Shown here: positions 50,713 through 63,910 of the stretch, in pieces | Position numbering within the stretch: the stretch's first letter is position 1 | Layout of the letters: every line of letters begins with the position of its first letter | NCBI GenBank assembly: GCA_018697195.1 | Contig: CM031872.1 | Coordinates: 9,505,194-9,569,193 of the forward strand | DNA length: 64,000 nucleotides | Direction: 5' to 3' | Source of the DNA: Certhia americana | Taxonomy: Eukaryota; Chordata; Aves; Passeriformes; Certhiidae | Position numbers and translations under genes: made by a program | The notes under the pieces: model-generated | The model's input: the letters and a program-made list of their open reading frames with translations, nothing else | The model's database searches: none | Told to the model about the DNA's origin: nothing

Positions 50713-51369
50713 ATTTCTCTGGGCAGGGACAATTAAAATCAATGAAGTCAGTTTTGCTTTCATGTTCTCAGTGCTGAATTGGTTGAGATAAAATCACATT
50801 AAAGAAACAGCTACATATTTAAAGGTAGATATTGCCTGCACTGGAATTTTCTTTCATGAAAATCAATGAAAGCACTTCTCCTGGAATTAAGGCCTGATCT
50901 TTTTTTTTGTTTTACACTCCAAATGAGTCCCAATTTTACAATATACAAGCGCAAAGGCAAATCTGAGTGGAAAGTTTCATTTTAAGGAGAAGGGAAAGCA
51001 ATTTTCAATACGGTATAACAAAAACATTATTCCTACAGGAAAAAGGAAAAAAAAAAGTAATCATTATCTATGAAATAGTTTGTGTTGAGTCACAGCCCAG
51101 GGAGGATTGTGCTCAGAGAGTGGAGGCTGGTCAGACAGATGAATTGGTTTTAGAAACCAGGAGGAGAGTGCAGTGATGGAGGCCAGGGTGACATGGAGGG
51201 CTCAGGACCTGGCAGGAATGTCCCAGGGGCTGGTGACAAGAGATGTCCAAGGACTCAAGTTGTTCATCCTGTCTGGTCCTTCACCACACTGCCTCCTGTC
51301 CCACTGCCACCCTGCAGGCAGAGCTGGGCTCAGGGAATTGGGCTGCAGTCTCAAAAAAAAAAAAAAAAA

Positions 51370-51469
51370 NNNNNNNNNNNNNNNNNNNNNNNNNNNNNNN
51401 NNNNNNNNNNNNNNNNNNNNNNNNNNNNNNNNNNNNNNNNNNNNNNNNNNNNNNNNNNNNNNNNNNNNN
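51370..51469. other. Assembly gap of 100 N
   Basis: Exactly 100 unknown bases follow a 17-base poly-A run. The round length suggests a placeholder, so the true size is unknown. Confidence 0.99.
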
Positions 51470-52706
51470 GTCCCAAACCATCTTTTGCCTCCATCCATTA
51501 TTTTTGGAAGAGATGCAAACTGACAGACCAGGGTGAGAATACAAATCTCTGCTCTGCAACAGCTCTCCGGGGTTGGGGCACATCCCTCTGTGCCTCAGTT
51601 TCCCCCAGAGCCAAGCATCACATGGAAACAAATGTGACATCCACCACTCTCTGCTCCCTTTCCTGCTGCAGCCAGGAGACGAATCCATCGTGCCACAGGA
51701 AACCACAACGAAACGCATCTTCATTTTCCAACCGGCACCAGCCCTCGCCCTCCTCCCGCCTGCATCCAGCTCCGTGTTTATGTTCTGCTTCCTGGGAAAC
51801 AAGAGGCTCGTTACCATGCGGAGGGCGACAGCAGAGCGATTAGTGAAATTTGTTACCCACATGCTCTGAACAAAATTAAATTAAAAGTGCTGCTTTGCTG
51901 TCAAGATAAGGGCCAAGCCGGAGAGATAATTTTTCACTCTCAAACACTCAATTACTCGCTGAGGCTGTATCAGATACAATCGGAAAATAAATAAATAAAT
52001 AGGAAGACCCGCACTGCCTCCAGGAACAGATGTAAAAGCCTTTATCTCCAGCTCAGTCCAGGGAAGTTAAAGCACCTGCAGCCACCACAGCTCCACCAGC
52101 ACTGTACCTGCAGGCCCTTGTGCTGCCCAGCTGCAGCTTCCAGCAGCTCAGCGCCCCTGGCACAGGTGGGAACATGAGTGCACCCCTACACCTACAGCCA
52201 CCAGCACTTCAGAGAGCAAAGAGGCAGCTGGAGCAACCCCAGCCCAGCTTCCCTGCACAGCCAGAGTCCAGCAGGAATGGAGTGGGACTCCAAATGGTTT
52301 TATAGGCAATTGCAGTGTCTTATTGCTCTGCAGGCAAAATAAGCCATCATGCAAAAGCACCACGTTTGTTCACTAGCTGGAAAAGCAGCATCCAAGACGG
52401 AGAGCAGAGAATGGCTGGGAATAAGCAGCATCCCCCAGTGTCACACGGGCCTGGACATCACAGTGTGAACATGTCTGTGGTGCCAGGGGGCAGCCTGGAG
52501 GGAGGGACCTTGATGCCCTGGGGCATAAAGACAGCATTTGTATCATGAAAGCACCTCATTCCTGAGATTTGGGGATCTGCATGTCACATGGGAGCTGTGG
52601 TGTCCCCTCTGGGGTGCTCTTTGCTGGCCTCACACAGAGCAGCACAGCCCCGTGTGCCATTAACCAGCTGGGTGTGCACCACCTGTCCATCTGTCCCTTC
52701 AGGGAG

Positions 52707-52952
52707 CAGCTCTGTGTCCTTTCCTGAGGAATCCTTATATCTCTGTATCCCTTCCTGAGGAATCCTTACAGCTCTGTGCCCCTCCCTGAGGAATCCTTAC
52801 AGCTCTGTGTCCCTTCCTGAGGAATCCTTACAGCTCTGTGTCCCTTCCTGAGGAGTCCTCACAGCTCTGTGTCCCTTCCTGAGGAATCCTAACAGCTCTG
52901 TGCCCCTTCCTGAGGAATCCTCACAGCTCTGTGTCCCTTCCTGAGGAATCCT
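52707..52952. repeat. 31-bp minisatellite, about 8 copies
   Basis: Units of the type 'cagctctgtgtcccttcctg' plus 'aggaatcctta' repeat with few changes across about 246 bp. There are no unique spacers between them. Confidence 0.96.
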
Positions 52953-55879
52953 GACCTGTCTGTGCTGTGGGCTGACCTCAGGAGGAGGGGATGGACAAAG
53001 GGCTGCCAGGAAGGGAGAAGCATCCCCAAGTACAGACAGAGAGCACCAGACAGGTCCATTCTTCCTTCATGCCATTTGAAGCAGCCCAAACTGACATGTT
53101 TGCTTTATCACCCTTTGTCTCCCACTTGATTGCCAACAGCATCTCACTCAGTTTGAAGGTGAGTCAAGCCTAAGGCAGAGCAGGGAGGCAATTCTCTGAG
53201 GAGTATGGAAGAGTGGGGTGATGTCCTGCCTGCAGCATTCACTCAGTTCCAGCGAGGCCAGAGGCACTGGCAAAGAGAGCAGTACCCAAATTTCATTCTG
53301 CACTTCGTTTAGTTCCCCATGAAATAATAAGTGCCTGCTGCCTCTGGAGATGGGAGAGGATCAAAGCAAAGCTTCCTCATATGTAGTAGACTCCGAATAC
53401 CTAATATTCCCTTATAAAAGGCCTTGTTTTAAACACCAAATACAGAGGCAGATCAAAGCTCAGCTTCTCATTTCTCTAACAGCCCTCAGAAGGCTCCGCC
53501 AGCCAGCCCTGCACACACGCACATGGGGCTGACACCAATCCAAGGTACATAATTGAACTCTGCTAATTTGTCAAAACCATCACCGCGTGCTATGGAAACA
53601 GCCAGGTGCCTTGTTCACAGAGAGCTCAGCCAAGGAGCATCCCAAAGCCATGCTCCCCCTTCCCTGGGGTTCTGGGCAGCTTGAACAAGACCTATGCATG
53701 AAAACAGAGGAGGATGTTTCCCCCCTTCCTCTTTGAATGATGCCAGGAGGGGTGAAGCAATCCCAGACCCCAGCGTGGGGGAGCAGGCTCAGGGTGGTGC
53801 AGCTCAAGCTCAAGCAGATACTGGGGACAGCTTGAGGAGCAGCAGCCAGCTGAGGACATTCCATCAGACACCCCAGGAGGGTGGACACTATGCTCGGTGC
53901 CCTCTAGCATAACTCAACCATTACAGGAACAAAAGCAGCCCTTTGCCTTTGCAACCCACACTTTGTGTCTGGGTTTCCAGCAGCTCTGATTCCAGTGCCT
54001 GATCTCTGCTTGCTGGGCAGTGCCATCAGCCCCAGCCTCAGGGGGTTCTCAGCAGTTATGGGGAACTCCTGGCAGGTCCCAGGGGCTCAGATACAGGGGC
54101 TCCCAACAGGTCGCAGCTCAGACTAGAGTACAAGAGAGGAAAGAGAGTCTGTGGGTAAATTCTAACAAATGGGCTTGGGATGGCTCAGCCCCTCACGGGG
54201 TCTCCATATGACATCATCACATTCCCTGCCTCACTTTCTCCTGACCCAGGAAGTTGAACAGCATCTGCTGCACATTTCTGTGTTACAGAGCAGCTGCTCT
54301 GTGGCCTGAGAAAGCAGAGGGAGGTGCAGGAACCTCACCCGTGCCTTCCCTCCATCAAGGAGGGGTCCATTATACTCAGGAAATCCTTAATGAGATGAGC
54401 AGGGAGCCTGATACAGCCTTGGAGTTACAGTGCAGCTGCTTCCTCCACATCTTTCACTACTTGATTTCACCATCAAGCAGGTGCTACCTGTCACCAGGGG
54501 AACTCGGGGCTGCACAGTCACACCTGGAGCTGGATATATTTTGCTGGACATTACCCCTTGTTGTGGCAAACCCCATGCCACAGCAAGAGAGATGGAGCAG
54601 GAGTGGAGTTTGTGCACAGGACTCTGCCTCCTTGGTTTAGGGGGAATCTTGCTACTAATACTTTCCACTCAAACTCAGAGTGGGACCTGACTGAACACCC
54701 TGAAGCATCAAAGCTTTGATATCACCGATGGCCAGCGGGGGATATGGATTCACATCTTTACAACACTGTCAGGTTCTCTCTCACAGAGACTTCAGCGCTG
54801 GTGGAGGGTGCGATGACCGACAGCCCTGGAGACTGGAGCCACCTGTACACCACAGCCAGCATGCAAAGGAGTTCCCACATTTCCTGGTATTCCCAGGGGA
54901 ATGGGAAGGGGGAGAGCCAGCCCCCACAGCAAGCAAAGCCTTGCAGTGCACAAACCTGTTACAAATTGGTTGCAAGAAAATCTGATTTCCAGAAATCCTA
55001 AAGGAGTCAGTGCTGAGAGTCACCAGAAAGGAGCAAAGTGGCCATCCCTGGCCCCAGCTGAGGGTCACTTCAGTTTCTGAGCACAGAGCCATGCCCAGCC
55101 TGTCTCAGGACTTGTTTCTCTTGGAAAAGCAATCCAAATTCCAGCTCCCTTGGGACTGCATGCCCCAGAGCAGAGCTCACACTGATCCATCAAAGAAAAT
55201 TGGAGAGTGGGGAGCTGGTGAGGCCACAGGCTGTGGTGAAGAGAAGGGATGTCTCACTGAAGATTTGGGGATGAACAGAGCACTTCTTGGCATAAGCCAG
55301 CAGTATTTCTCCCAGCTCAAATCCCAGAGAAGCGGCTGAGCCCAACAACAAAGACCAAGATGCCAGGGGAAGATCTCCTCTGTTTTATTCCTTACATTCT
55401 CATCCCCTATCATTTCTCTGGAGACTTTCCAAGGACAGGTAACATCAGTGTAAGAGCATCCCACAAACCAAGAGGCTGGGAAGATGAGTGGTACAGCATA
55501 CTGTGACCACAAAAGGTGCTGCTTCTTCCTTCTCCATGTATTCCTGCACTGAAAACCAGGTACCAGTGGGCCTGCTGCTCCCGAGCTAGCAGAACAAACT
55601 CTCCCTGGCTGAATACTGTCCTGTGGGAATGTCTCTCTAATCTGCCTTGCAAAGCAGTACAGAACCTGCTGTCCTCCTCCTGCCAGAGACACAGGAGGCC
55701 ACTTAACCATGCTCAAATAAAAGCAAACCTGCACACCTCCTAAGTGGAAACTCCCCATCGCATCATCTGGGATCAATGCCTTGACAGTGCAAGTAATTAG
55801 GCTCAATCCTACAAAATCTTATCCGAGGAGAGAAACCCCAAGGAATCCCTCTCCTTGGACCTGATAACTATCCAAAGGC

Positions 55880-56110
55880 ACCTGCAACGACACGCAAGCC
55901 TGGCAAAATCAATAGGGGAACATCATTGTAAGAATTAACTGTATCTGACGATGCATCCTTCTCTATTAGAGTTACGATCCTGTCCAATTATGGATCTTGG
56001 CTGAACTTGTAATTATGAGTTTGGTACTACGACTTCCCACTACGCTATTGCTTTGCTTCTGTGAGGGAGAAGAGAGTCAATGAAAGGATAATGGAAAATT
56101 CCTTTCAAGG
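55880..56110. other. AT-rich block, possible conserved non-coding element
   Basis: The block has 'tatctgacgatgcatccttc', 'gagttacgatcctgtccaat' and 'ggtactacgacttcccacta', with unusually many CpGs for intronic sequence and no repeat. It resembles other conserved neuronal-gene elements in texture only. Confidence 0.4.
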
Positions 56111-56817
56111 ATGCAGCGATGGCCAAATTTATCTAGACAGGAGGGGAAGTACAATGGGAGACTTTATGCACGACAATTCCCTCAGTTAGCCCCCAGTGAA
56201 CATGAACAAACCAGGTTCTCATAGCATTGCTCAAACACTAAGGCAGATCTAACAGCCAGCCCTGTGCGACAGCACGAGGCAGCACTGCCTCCTGAATTCC
56301 CTTCAAACCCAGCCATCAAAGCTGCCCAGGTGAACAACAGCTTATTCACAGGGAAACAAAGGAATTCTTCCCATTCATCTGTTCCTTTATATTTGCCCTA
56401 CAAGGAAGCTAAAACCAACAACCAAAAACCAACACAGACGTCAATAAAATATCTTTGTACCTGACATCCAGTATGAGCCTTTTTCAAGAGAATGACAAAG
56501 CAGTTGACCTCAAGGGGAATGGCATCAAGGCAGCCTTGCAAAGATTTGTCTGCCTCTCATTAAAACATAGTTTTCCATGCCTTTCCTGTGCCCTACCACC
56601 CCTTTCCCTAGTGGAAGTTGAAAAAAAACCCCAAACTTCAGTGACTTTTCCAAAGTACCCAAGGGCTGTCACAGCCTGCCCAGTATTCCTGGATAAGCCA
56701 CTGGAAAAGCTACTCCAGCACCTGGGAAATTTGATCTCTGAATCAGCAGTGTTTGGGGACAGTTTCTTTTGTCCCTGTTTGCAACAGAATCAATTCCTTC
56801 CTCCTGTCACACAGGCA

Positions 56818-57255
56818 CCAAGATGATCAGAGGGGTGGAACACATTCCCCATGAGGAAAAGCTGAGAGAGCTGAGATTGGTCAGCCTGGAGAAGAGAAGG
56901 CTTAAGGGTGAATAACTGCAGCCTTCCAGTACCTGAAGGGAGCTGGAGGCAGACTCTGGAGAAGTACATGGAATGACAGAACAAGGGGAAATGGCTTCAA
57001 ACTGATGGAGGGAAGGCTTAGAAGGAAGTTTAAGCTCATTAGGTAAAAAAAAATCTTGACTATGAGGGTGGGCAGGCCCTGGCACAGGGTGCCCAGAGAA
57101 GCTGTGGCTGCCCCTGGATCCCTCGAAGTGTCCAAAGCCAGGTTAGAGGGGGGCTTGGAACAACATGAGATAGTGGAAGGTGTCCCTGCCCATGGCAAGG
57201 GTGGAACAAGGTGATTTTAAGGTCCATTCCAACCCAAACCATTCTGGGATTCTTG
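56818..57255 (+). mobile_element. CR1 LINE 3' end (~440 bp)
   Basis: In order: 'gaaaagctgagagagctgag', 'ggtcagcctggagaagagaa', 'gcccagagaagctgtggctg' and 'ccattccaacccaaaccatt' with 'ctgggattctt' at the end. This is the longest CR1 copy in the window and lies antisense to ASTN2. Confidence 0.95.
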
Positions 57256-57390
57256 TTCTAACATTTTCCCCTGAACGCAGCTGTGTTTGTATTGTAAAAG
57301 GTAAGGAACTCAAGAACCTTCTCATCTTTTTCATGAAAAGCTCATTTTAAGCATGGTGATGATTTCTTTTAGTTCTAAAACATACGGACG

Positions 57391-57463
57391 AGAAAAAAAG
57401 GAAAAAAAAACAACCCACCCCCAAAAAAAAAACAAAAACCCCCCCCAAAAAACAAACACCCAA
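57391..57463. repeat. A/C-rich low-complexity tract
   Basis: Runs of A and C alternate for about 70 bp shortly after the CR1 copy at 56818-57255. Confidence 0.92.
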
Positions 57464-58471
57464 ACATATAAAATTGAAGGCCCAGCCTTTTGATCAGGAA
57501 CAACTGCAGCACACCCCTGTGCACGTGTGAGTTTATTCCCGTGTGCCACAATCGAGCTGATTTGAGATGTTGAGGTAATTTCACATTCAAACAAACGCAT
57601 TGGAAGCATTTATAGGAATGGCTTATCATGGAAACAAATGGGGCCGCGTGCTGCCACGGTGGGCACCGGCATCTGTCTGGCTGCTGCGCTCTGCCGGAGC
57701 CCAGCTCCGTGCACAAAACAAATGGAGGGAGCAGACCCACTGTGCAATTTTTAAATTGCTTCCCAACGGAGTTATTTCCCGACAGCGATTTTTCAAACCC
57801 AGTAGCAGCAGCAGCAAAACTTGTCCTCTCTTCCACCAAACAGCTCAGGCTGAGAGTCCCAAACAAAACCGATCCGGCGTGATGTGACGAGAGGAAATGT
57901 GGACACTAATTTCAAACTCCAGATGATATTTCAGTTTCTTGGCTTCTCTAACTCATAAAAGAGCCTGAAGGGACTCGGGTCTACAAATCCCTGCCCCAAC
58001 CCTCATTTTGAATTTGTTCTTTTTAATTGCCTTTGTGCCAAGAGGAAGGCTGGGAAATTTTCATCCAATGGATGCTTTGCATGGGAAATAAAGGGCAGAA
58101 AACAGGAGTTTGGAGCAAGGAATTGCCAAGGTAACCATCCCTGACAGCTGCACTGGTGCCAGGATGAGGACAGACATAACCACTCCCCGCTGGTGCAGCT
58201 TTGGGGAAGTGCCAGGGCATGTGGAGGGTAACTGATACTAGAAACCATCAAAGGAACCCGGAACCTCAGCAACATCACTGGGAAATAGGATTTATGGCTC
58301 CTGCACGGTGCTGCATCACACAAACTGCACATCTTGGGATGTCCTTATCACCACAGACTGGTGTGGCTGTCCTTTGGACTCGGGCAGAATCAGACACCAT
58401 CACCCATGGGGACAGTCAAGGTGCCCAACCGTTTCTTTTCCCCTGACACCAGTGTGCATTCCCTTTGGTAC

Positions 58472-58579
58472 CTTTGCTTCGCCTCCGGCTCCGATACTGC
58501 TCCGTGTAGAAGGTGAGCTGGGTCTCATCGTCTGCCTCTGAGCCAGAGTTGCCTTTGACACGTCCAAATCCAATCCCAC
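58472..58579 (-). CDS. ASTN2: ASTN2 internal exon: cytosolic linker before the second membrane segment
   Basis: This 108-bp exon (phase 1 at both ends) encodes a 36-residue stretch starting GIGFGRVKGNSGSEADD and ending in the basic run YRSRRRSK. On the minus strand it has a pyrimidine-rich acceptor ending 'ctgcag' and a donor AAAG|GTACC. The segment QLTFYTEQYRSRRRSK matches vertebrate ASTN2 as I remember it; ASTN1 has a related but different stretch with LTFYTD here. In the family model this part lies in the cytosol between the two membrane helices. The cluster of arginines just before the next exon's hydrophobic helix fits the positive-inside rule. The last codon is split (G) and is completed by the exon at 43844-43990. 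It is the most 5' exon of the gene that I can see in the window. I am confident of the exon and of the gene, less so of its number in the transcript. Confidence 0.93.
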
Positions 58580-61239
58580 CTGCAGGCAATAGAGAGGAAA
58601 AAATTCAGCCCTGGCAGCTGGGATGCTCAGGAGCAGGTGGAGCCAGGAGCTCCTCAGCAGAGCTGAGGATTTGGCCAGCAACCCCCACTCCTTGCTAAGG
58701 TTCTTTGCTTCGGGTCACCAGCAGTGATCAGGAACTTCTACCATTCATGATTTCATCAAAAATCAAGGCCCCACAGTGTATATAGTGATGTGAATGTAAG
58801 AAGACACTTTCAGCTCTCAGAAATAAAAACACAGAAGTATTTCAAAGGACTTGCAAAGAAAACCCCTGAGTGTGGCAACTGCTCTCCCCAAGGACACCTG
58901 CACAGTGAAATGCAGTGAATTTTAGCAAACCCAGGCAAGGACAAGTTGTACAGGGGGAATAGAAAATTTGGGGGGCACCGAGGACCCCCCTGAGGGTCTT
59001 TCCTGCTCCTCAGCAACCAATTTGCCTCCCCTGTTCCCCCAGCTTGCTGTGACAGCAGCAGTCAGGACTGACAGGAGCAGGGCTGGCCCATGGTTCACCT
59101 GACCTCCTCCTCTCCAGATATGGTGTGGGATGCAGCAGGAGCCCAGCTGGCTTCATCCCCAGACCCACCAAGAAGTGATGGATGCTTAAAAAGCACCGCA
59201 GACTCTAATTGGCAGAAGTCCTTCAATCTTTGCAGAGCTTAAAGCAAAGAGGCCTCTGGGGGCTGAGAGTGGCCCTTTAAACTGCCATTAAAATATTTTA
59301 CTGTTTTTAAAAAATCTTTTATTCTAGGCAGCAGCAGCACAATTTCCCCATTTCTTGGCAGAAGAACAGAAAATGAGCGGTGCCTTCTGCCCTCTGAAAT
59401 CCTTAATCACAGCGATGAGAGGTGGCTGGCAGGAGCCAGAGGGACACCAGGAGCTCGGCACGTGGCTCCTGCCCTGGCCATGCCCTGACCTGGCCGAGCA
59501 GTGCCCTCCAGGGCACTTTCAGCAGAAGGGCAGGAAGAGGCTCTGCTGGCTCCTTTCCTTCTGGAAGCAGCAGGAAGGGTCAGTGCTTTCAGGCAGCAGC
59601 ATTTAGTGCTTGGACAGAGGGCTGGAGGGTTTAAAGATCCCAAACTATGACCCATCATCAACGCCTCTTCAGCCACAAACACCACAAAAAATCATCCAGT
59701 GCCATGATACACCCACACTGAGGGGTTTGAAAGGCACAGCATAGTGCTAAGACCAATAAGGCTTATTTGCAAGGGCAAGGAAAATCTTAATTAACCTGGG
59801 CTTCTAACACATGCCCTTGGGCAACCTTCCAGCACATCCCCTTCTCACTGAGCAGGGGCTGCTGCAGTGGCCATGGCTGGGGAACAGACACCAACGATGA
59901 AAGGGTCCCCTCTCTCCTGAGAGCTCAGCACAGCCACTGCCCCTGCCTGGGAGAGGGACCCGCACACTGCCTGTGCAGGTAGCACATGGCACATCCCTCT
60001 GTCACCTTCCCATGCATCAGAGCTGGCCCCTTTTGCACAGGCAGATGGCTGGGGTGGACAGAGGCAGCCATGTGGCACTCTCTGTGCTGTCACACCCCAC
60101 TGAGGTGACCAGGCAGCTGGCACAGGCAGCAGCTGCTCCGCCAGCCACCGGCCCAGCCCCCTCCGGCCACTCTGCCTTTGTGTGCCGGCTGCGTCTCCGT
60201 GATGGATGGAGCTGACATGTTAAATTACTCAGGCTGGATGTCTTCAGAGAGCTGGTGACAGCGATATTGCATTTTCTGATTACCCAGCACTGAGCAGGAT
60301 GTATAAATACAGGAGTTGTGAGACCCAGTGCAGGTCCCCATCCCGCAGCGGAAACGTCTCCTCTGACCCAACATGCAGTGCCAGAGGTCAGCCTGGCAAC
60401 ACGAGCCTGGGGCACACACACGGCTGCCAGGGATGTGCTTTTACACCTTTGTGCCATCAAGGATGCTGGAACACATCTTGGTGGTGGTTTTGAGGATCTT
60501 AGAACCCAGCTGAGGCAATCTAGAGGACACAGGGACACTAATCCTCAAGTAATGCTGCCATGAACCTGATTTCATGTTTAATTGGCCTCAAAATCTGACC
60601 AAACTAGCCCAGTGAGACATTTACAACTGGGGCAATGCCTCCTCTTCCAGGTCCATAACCTGCCTTGGTCACAGGCTGCTCAGCAGGGCACAGGGCTGAG
60701 GGTAATCATGATGGGGCCAAGGATGCTCACAGCAGACAGCACCCATTAGTAATTTCTGATGAACAGGACAGCATCCAGGTAAAGCCAAGCAGTCCTGCCT
60801 AGTCAGCATTCCCTTTTCTTCAAAAACAGGGAGAAACCCACCAAGCATCAGAAAACAAAAAGATCCTAATCACTGCTATTGGTTGCAAACTGGAATAAGA
60901 TGCTTAAAAGACACAGAATAGGGAAATGGCCATTTTGGGTATCAGCACAGGCAACTGTCTGCAGCAGCTCTCCTGGGGAGATACACCTCCTTTACACACA
61001 GTTTACTCCTGCTTTTGAGCCTGGAGAGAAAACAAGGCTCCACTTCCTCAGACAACCCCTCATCTTCTGCCCAGCTCATCCGCCAGGCAGTGGGGCAGGA
61101 GGCAGGCAGGGAAGGAGAGCTCAAGGAAGATGCTCTTGTTTCTAATCCTGTTTGCAGATTTACAAGCTCGTTAATCCCTTCAAATAGATCTCAGCTCTGC
61201 CAGGCACCAGGGCAGGGCGCTTGTTCTGAGTGCAGCATT

Positions 61240-61480
61240 AATTTAGTGGGGAGCAAGGCGGGGTGCCAAGGCAAACACCTCGTATTGTGTAATTAAAGAT
61301 GGTCCTGTTAATGCTGAGTGGGGATAAGGGAATAAAATTCAGGAAAAAGAGTTATCCCCAAAGACTTTTCGTTAGTTGAAGCCATGCGTATATTTTTAAA
61401 AGTGAGGTTTTTGTCATTAAAGAGGAAATAAAAAACAAACATGACATTTTTAATCCTTTCCCCGATGCCAGAAGGTCACA
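61240..61480. other. AT-rich block, possible conserved non-coding element
   Basis: 'gcattaatttagtgggg', 'gtgtaattaaagatggtcct' and 'ttttcgttagttgaagccat' occur together without repeat structure. Tentative. Confidence 0.3.
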
Positions 61481-62057
61481 GAACATCTCAGGGAAAGAGC
61501 TATAGATGTAAAAGGAATCAAAATGAGTTCAAATAAAGAAATAAAAACCAGCAGCTGTTTGGGTAACTCCTATCTGAGGCCAAACTGACCTCAGCTACTA
61601 AACCCTGCAAAACTGGATGTGAGAATAGAAGTGGAAGCTTGGTTTTGTCCCCAGTGGTGCCACCTTGGGTGACAACTTTGTGATCCCTCTGCCCTGCAGC
61701 CACTATCAATGGAAAAAGGATTCTGTGCATCCTTTCCCTCCAGAAAAAGGGCAAATCCCTGTACATTCTACAGAATTCCAGACCCAGAATTCCAGAATTC
61801 TGCTGGAACTTCCCTCATCGACCACATTGGGTTCACCCCACTCCACTCTAAGTCACCCCATGCAGTGTTCCCTCCTGGGTGTTCAACAAGGCCCTCTGTT
61901 CCCTGGCTCCCCAGTAAAAACTGGGAACTGGGTAAGGAATGCCCTCCCCAGCACAGCAGCAAAGTCCATGAACTAAGAGCTGGCAGGGAAATGCAATTAG
62001 CTAAGTGGAAATTTTCAGTTTAATTAATTTAACCCTGAAAAGAGCACCAGACAACTG

Positions 62058-62183
62058 AAAAAAACCCACAAAAAAAAAAAAAAAAAAAAAAAACCCAAAA
62101 ACAAAAAACCCCAAATGTGGTCAAAGAAAGGTAAATTAGATGCAAATTTAAGGAGGAAAAAAAAAAAAAAAAAAAAAAAAAGA
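62058..62183. repeat. Two poly-A tracts in A-rich sequence
   Basis: Two runs of more than 20 A residues are separated by about 70 bp of mixed sequence. Confidence 0.95.
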
Positions 62184-63639
62184 AGGCAAACATTTTCTTT
62201 AGAAACTTACCATTCAAACCCAAACCCATAAAAGCATAAAGAACAAAAAAAAGCCCTTTAAAATGAAGCACCCTGTGGCAGGGGCATGTTTACACACACT
62301 GGCTTCACATAAAGCTGAGGAAAACTCTTCATCCTCACTGATCTTCCCTGTTCTTTCTGTCTCTTCCCAAAACACCCCACCAGTGTAGGACATGCAGCTA
62401 CCAGGTGACAGCACCATGGGCTTGCAGTGTGAAAAATTTGGCTCATGCTGATCCCAGACAGCAGCCCTTGCACAGCCTGAGATGTTTTATTTTCACCAAG
62501 GACCAACTCAAAGAGCTGGAAATGTTATTATGACTCAGGTGAGGTGAAAGCTCCCTGGTGAACACTACGAAGAACCTCACCAGCAGAACGTGACACTCCA
62601 CAGGCACCACAGGACTGTCAGACAGGGCAAGGTGAAAGCAGAGCTGTCCTGGAAAAAGCAGGATGAGCCTAGCTGAGCCTCAGCTCTGCTCCCACAGGGA
62701 ACTTCTGTAACTCAGGGCACAGCCCAGACCTCCAAACTACAACTGCAGCCCCGGTAAGCAACACAAATCGACGAACTGCACATCCTGTCTCAGGAGAAGG
62801 ACTATTATAGGTTATTTCTTCCCAAATCCAGAGTGTTTTGAAAGCCCTGCCCCAGGAGAGGGCACCAGACCCCCTCTCTGCACACACCAGCCACCCCCAA
62901 GGCCACCTGCCAGCTCCGGGGCCGGGCACACAGCACGGTCCATCAGCCAAACCCACACCCTCAGCCCCTGCCCTGCTGTCTCTCCCCAGGGCATCGCTTC
63001 CCGGCTCCGGGGCAGCCAGGTTGGGATGCTCCGCGGCTGCATTTCAGGATCAATAAACCTTCTGGAATGCAGCATCCTTCCCTTCAGTTCTGCCAACCCC
63101 CAGCAGAGATTTCTTCCTTGTAGCCCACCCCTCCCACCCTCGGCTCTCTCCATCCTCGCTCTCTCTCAATTATTTATAAGTTCTGAATGCACTTCACTCC
63201 ATAGAAGTGTTTAGGGAGAAAGGTTGTATGAAAGAGGCATTAAACAAAATAAAGTTATATGGCACTGTAAATAGAGAGGGTGGTGTGGTTTGGTGGGTTT
63301 TGTTTGGTTTGTTTTTTGTTTTTTTTTAAGTCAATCTACTTGGGCAAACAGCACCTTTCCCAGAGCTGCTGGAAACACTCAGGACAAAATCAGATTTAAT
63401 GAGGAGCAATGGGCAGCAGCTTAGGCACGCTCAGAGCAGGGAAATAAAGCAAGGCAAAGTTTATCCCAGATCTGTTTCCCTTGGGCTGGGGGTCAGGCTG
63501 TTTTCTGCTTTGGGTGGTTTACCCCATCCTTCTGAAGCACTCAGAAACCCTTTCAAAGCCTTTCCACACAGGAAGAAATCCTTCTGCTGTGCACAGTTCC
63601 TGCAGGGACAGCACTCCAGCTGTAGGGCTTTGATGAGGT

Positions 63640-63910
63640 TAAACATTAATTAAATCAAACCACAAGAAAATAATTACACACATGCATCCATCAGGCTGAC
63701 TTGTCACTACCCAGAAACAAAGTTGGATGCAAACTCCATCAGCAGAACTGTCAGGCGGCCGTTAGGAGGAAATGAATGTATCCCAAATGGACAATTTCAT
63801 TTAGGGGAAGGAAAAAAAAAGTCTCATGGATTGCAATGGATTAATGAGGCAAAGGGTTTATTATGTTTGCAACTGGATGGAAAATGTAAACATCCTGAGT
63901 TGTGGTATCA
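63640..63910. other. AT-rich block, possible conserved non-coding element
   Basis: 'aaacattaattaaatcaaac', 'gtcaggcggccgttaggagg' and 'caaatggacaatttcattta' lie close together. Mixed AT-rich and CpG-bearing unique sequence suggests constraint, which I could not test. Confidence 0.35.

Larger units (their letters stand above)
43991..58471 (-). other. ASTN2: ASTN2 intron of 14,481 bp
   Basis: This intron starts GTACC and ends ACAG on the minus strand and separates the linker exon from the membrane-segment exon. It contains a forward CR1 3' end (56818-57255), a 31-bp tandem array (52707-52952), a GC-rich minisatellite (48672-49083), a GGGAT array (49397-49531), an assembly gap (51370-51469), an MIR-like fragment (46339-46472) and an insert flanked by 15-bp repeats (44206-44893). 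I see no additional exon. Confidence 0.85.

Noticed and set aside
52707..52952. CRISPR-like array of 31-bp repeats
   Set aside because: The units are directly tandem with no unique spacers, and this is a vertebrate intron, so it is a minisatellite.
22455..58579. Assignment to ASTN1 instead of ASTN2
   Set aside because: ASTN1 is related, but the segments SEGSYLDISDWLNPAK, YYQINATSPWVRD and LERGYDLVTGEQAPEK are those of ASTN2, while ASTN1 has different residues at these places.
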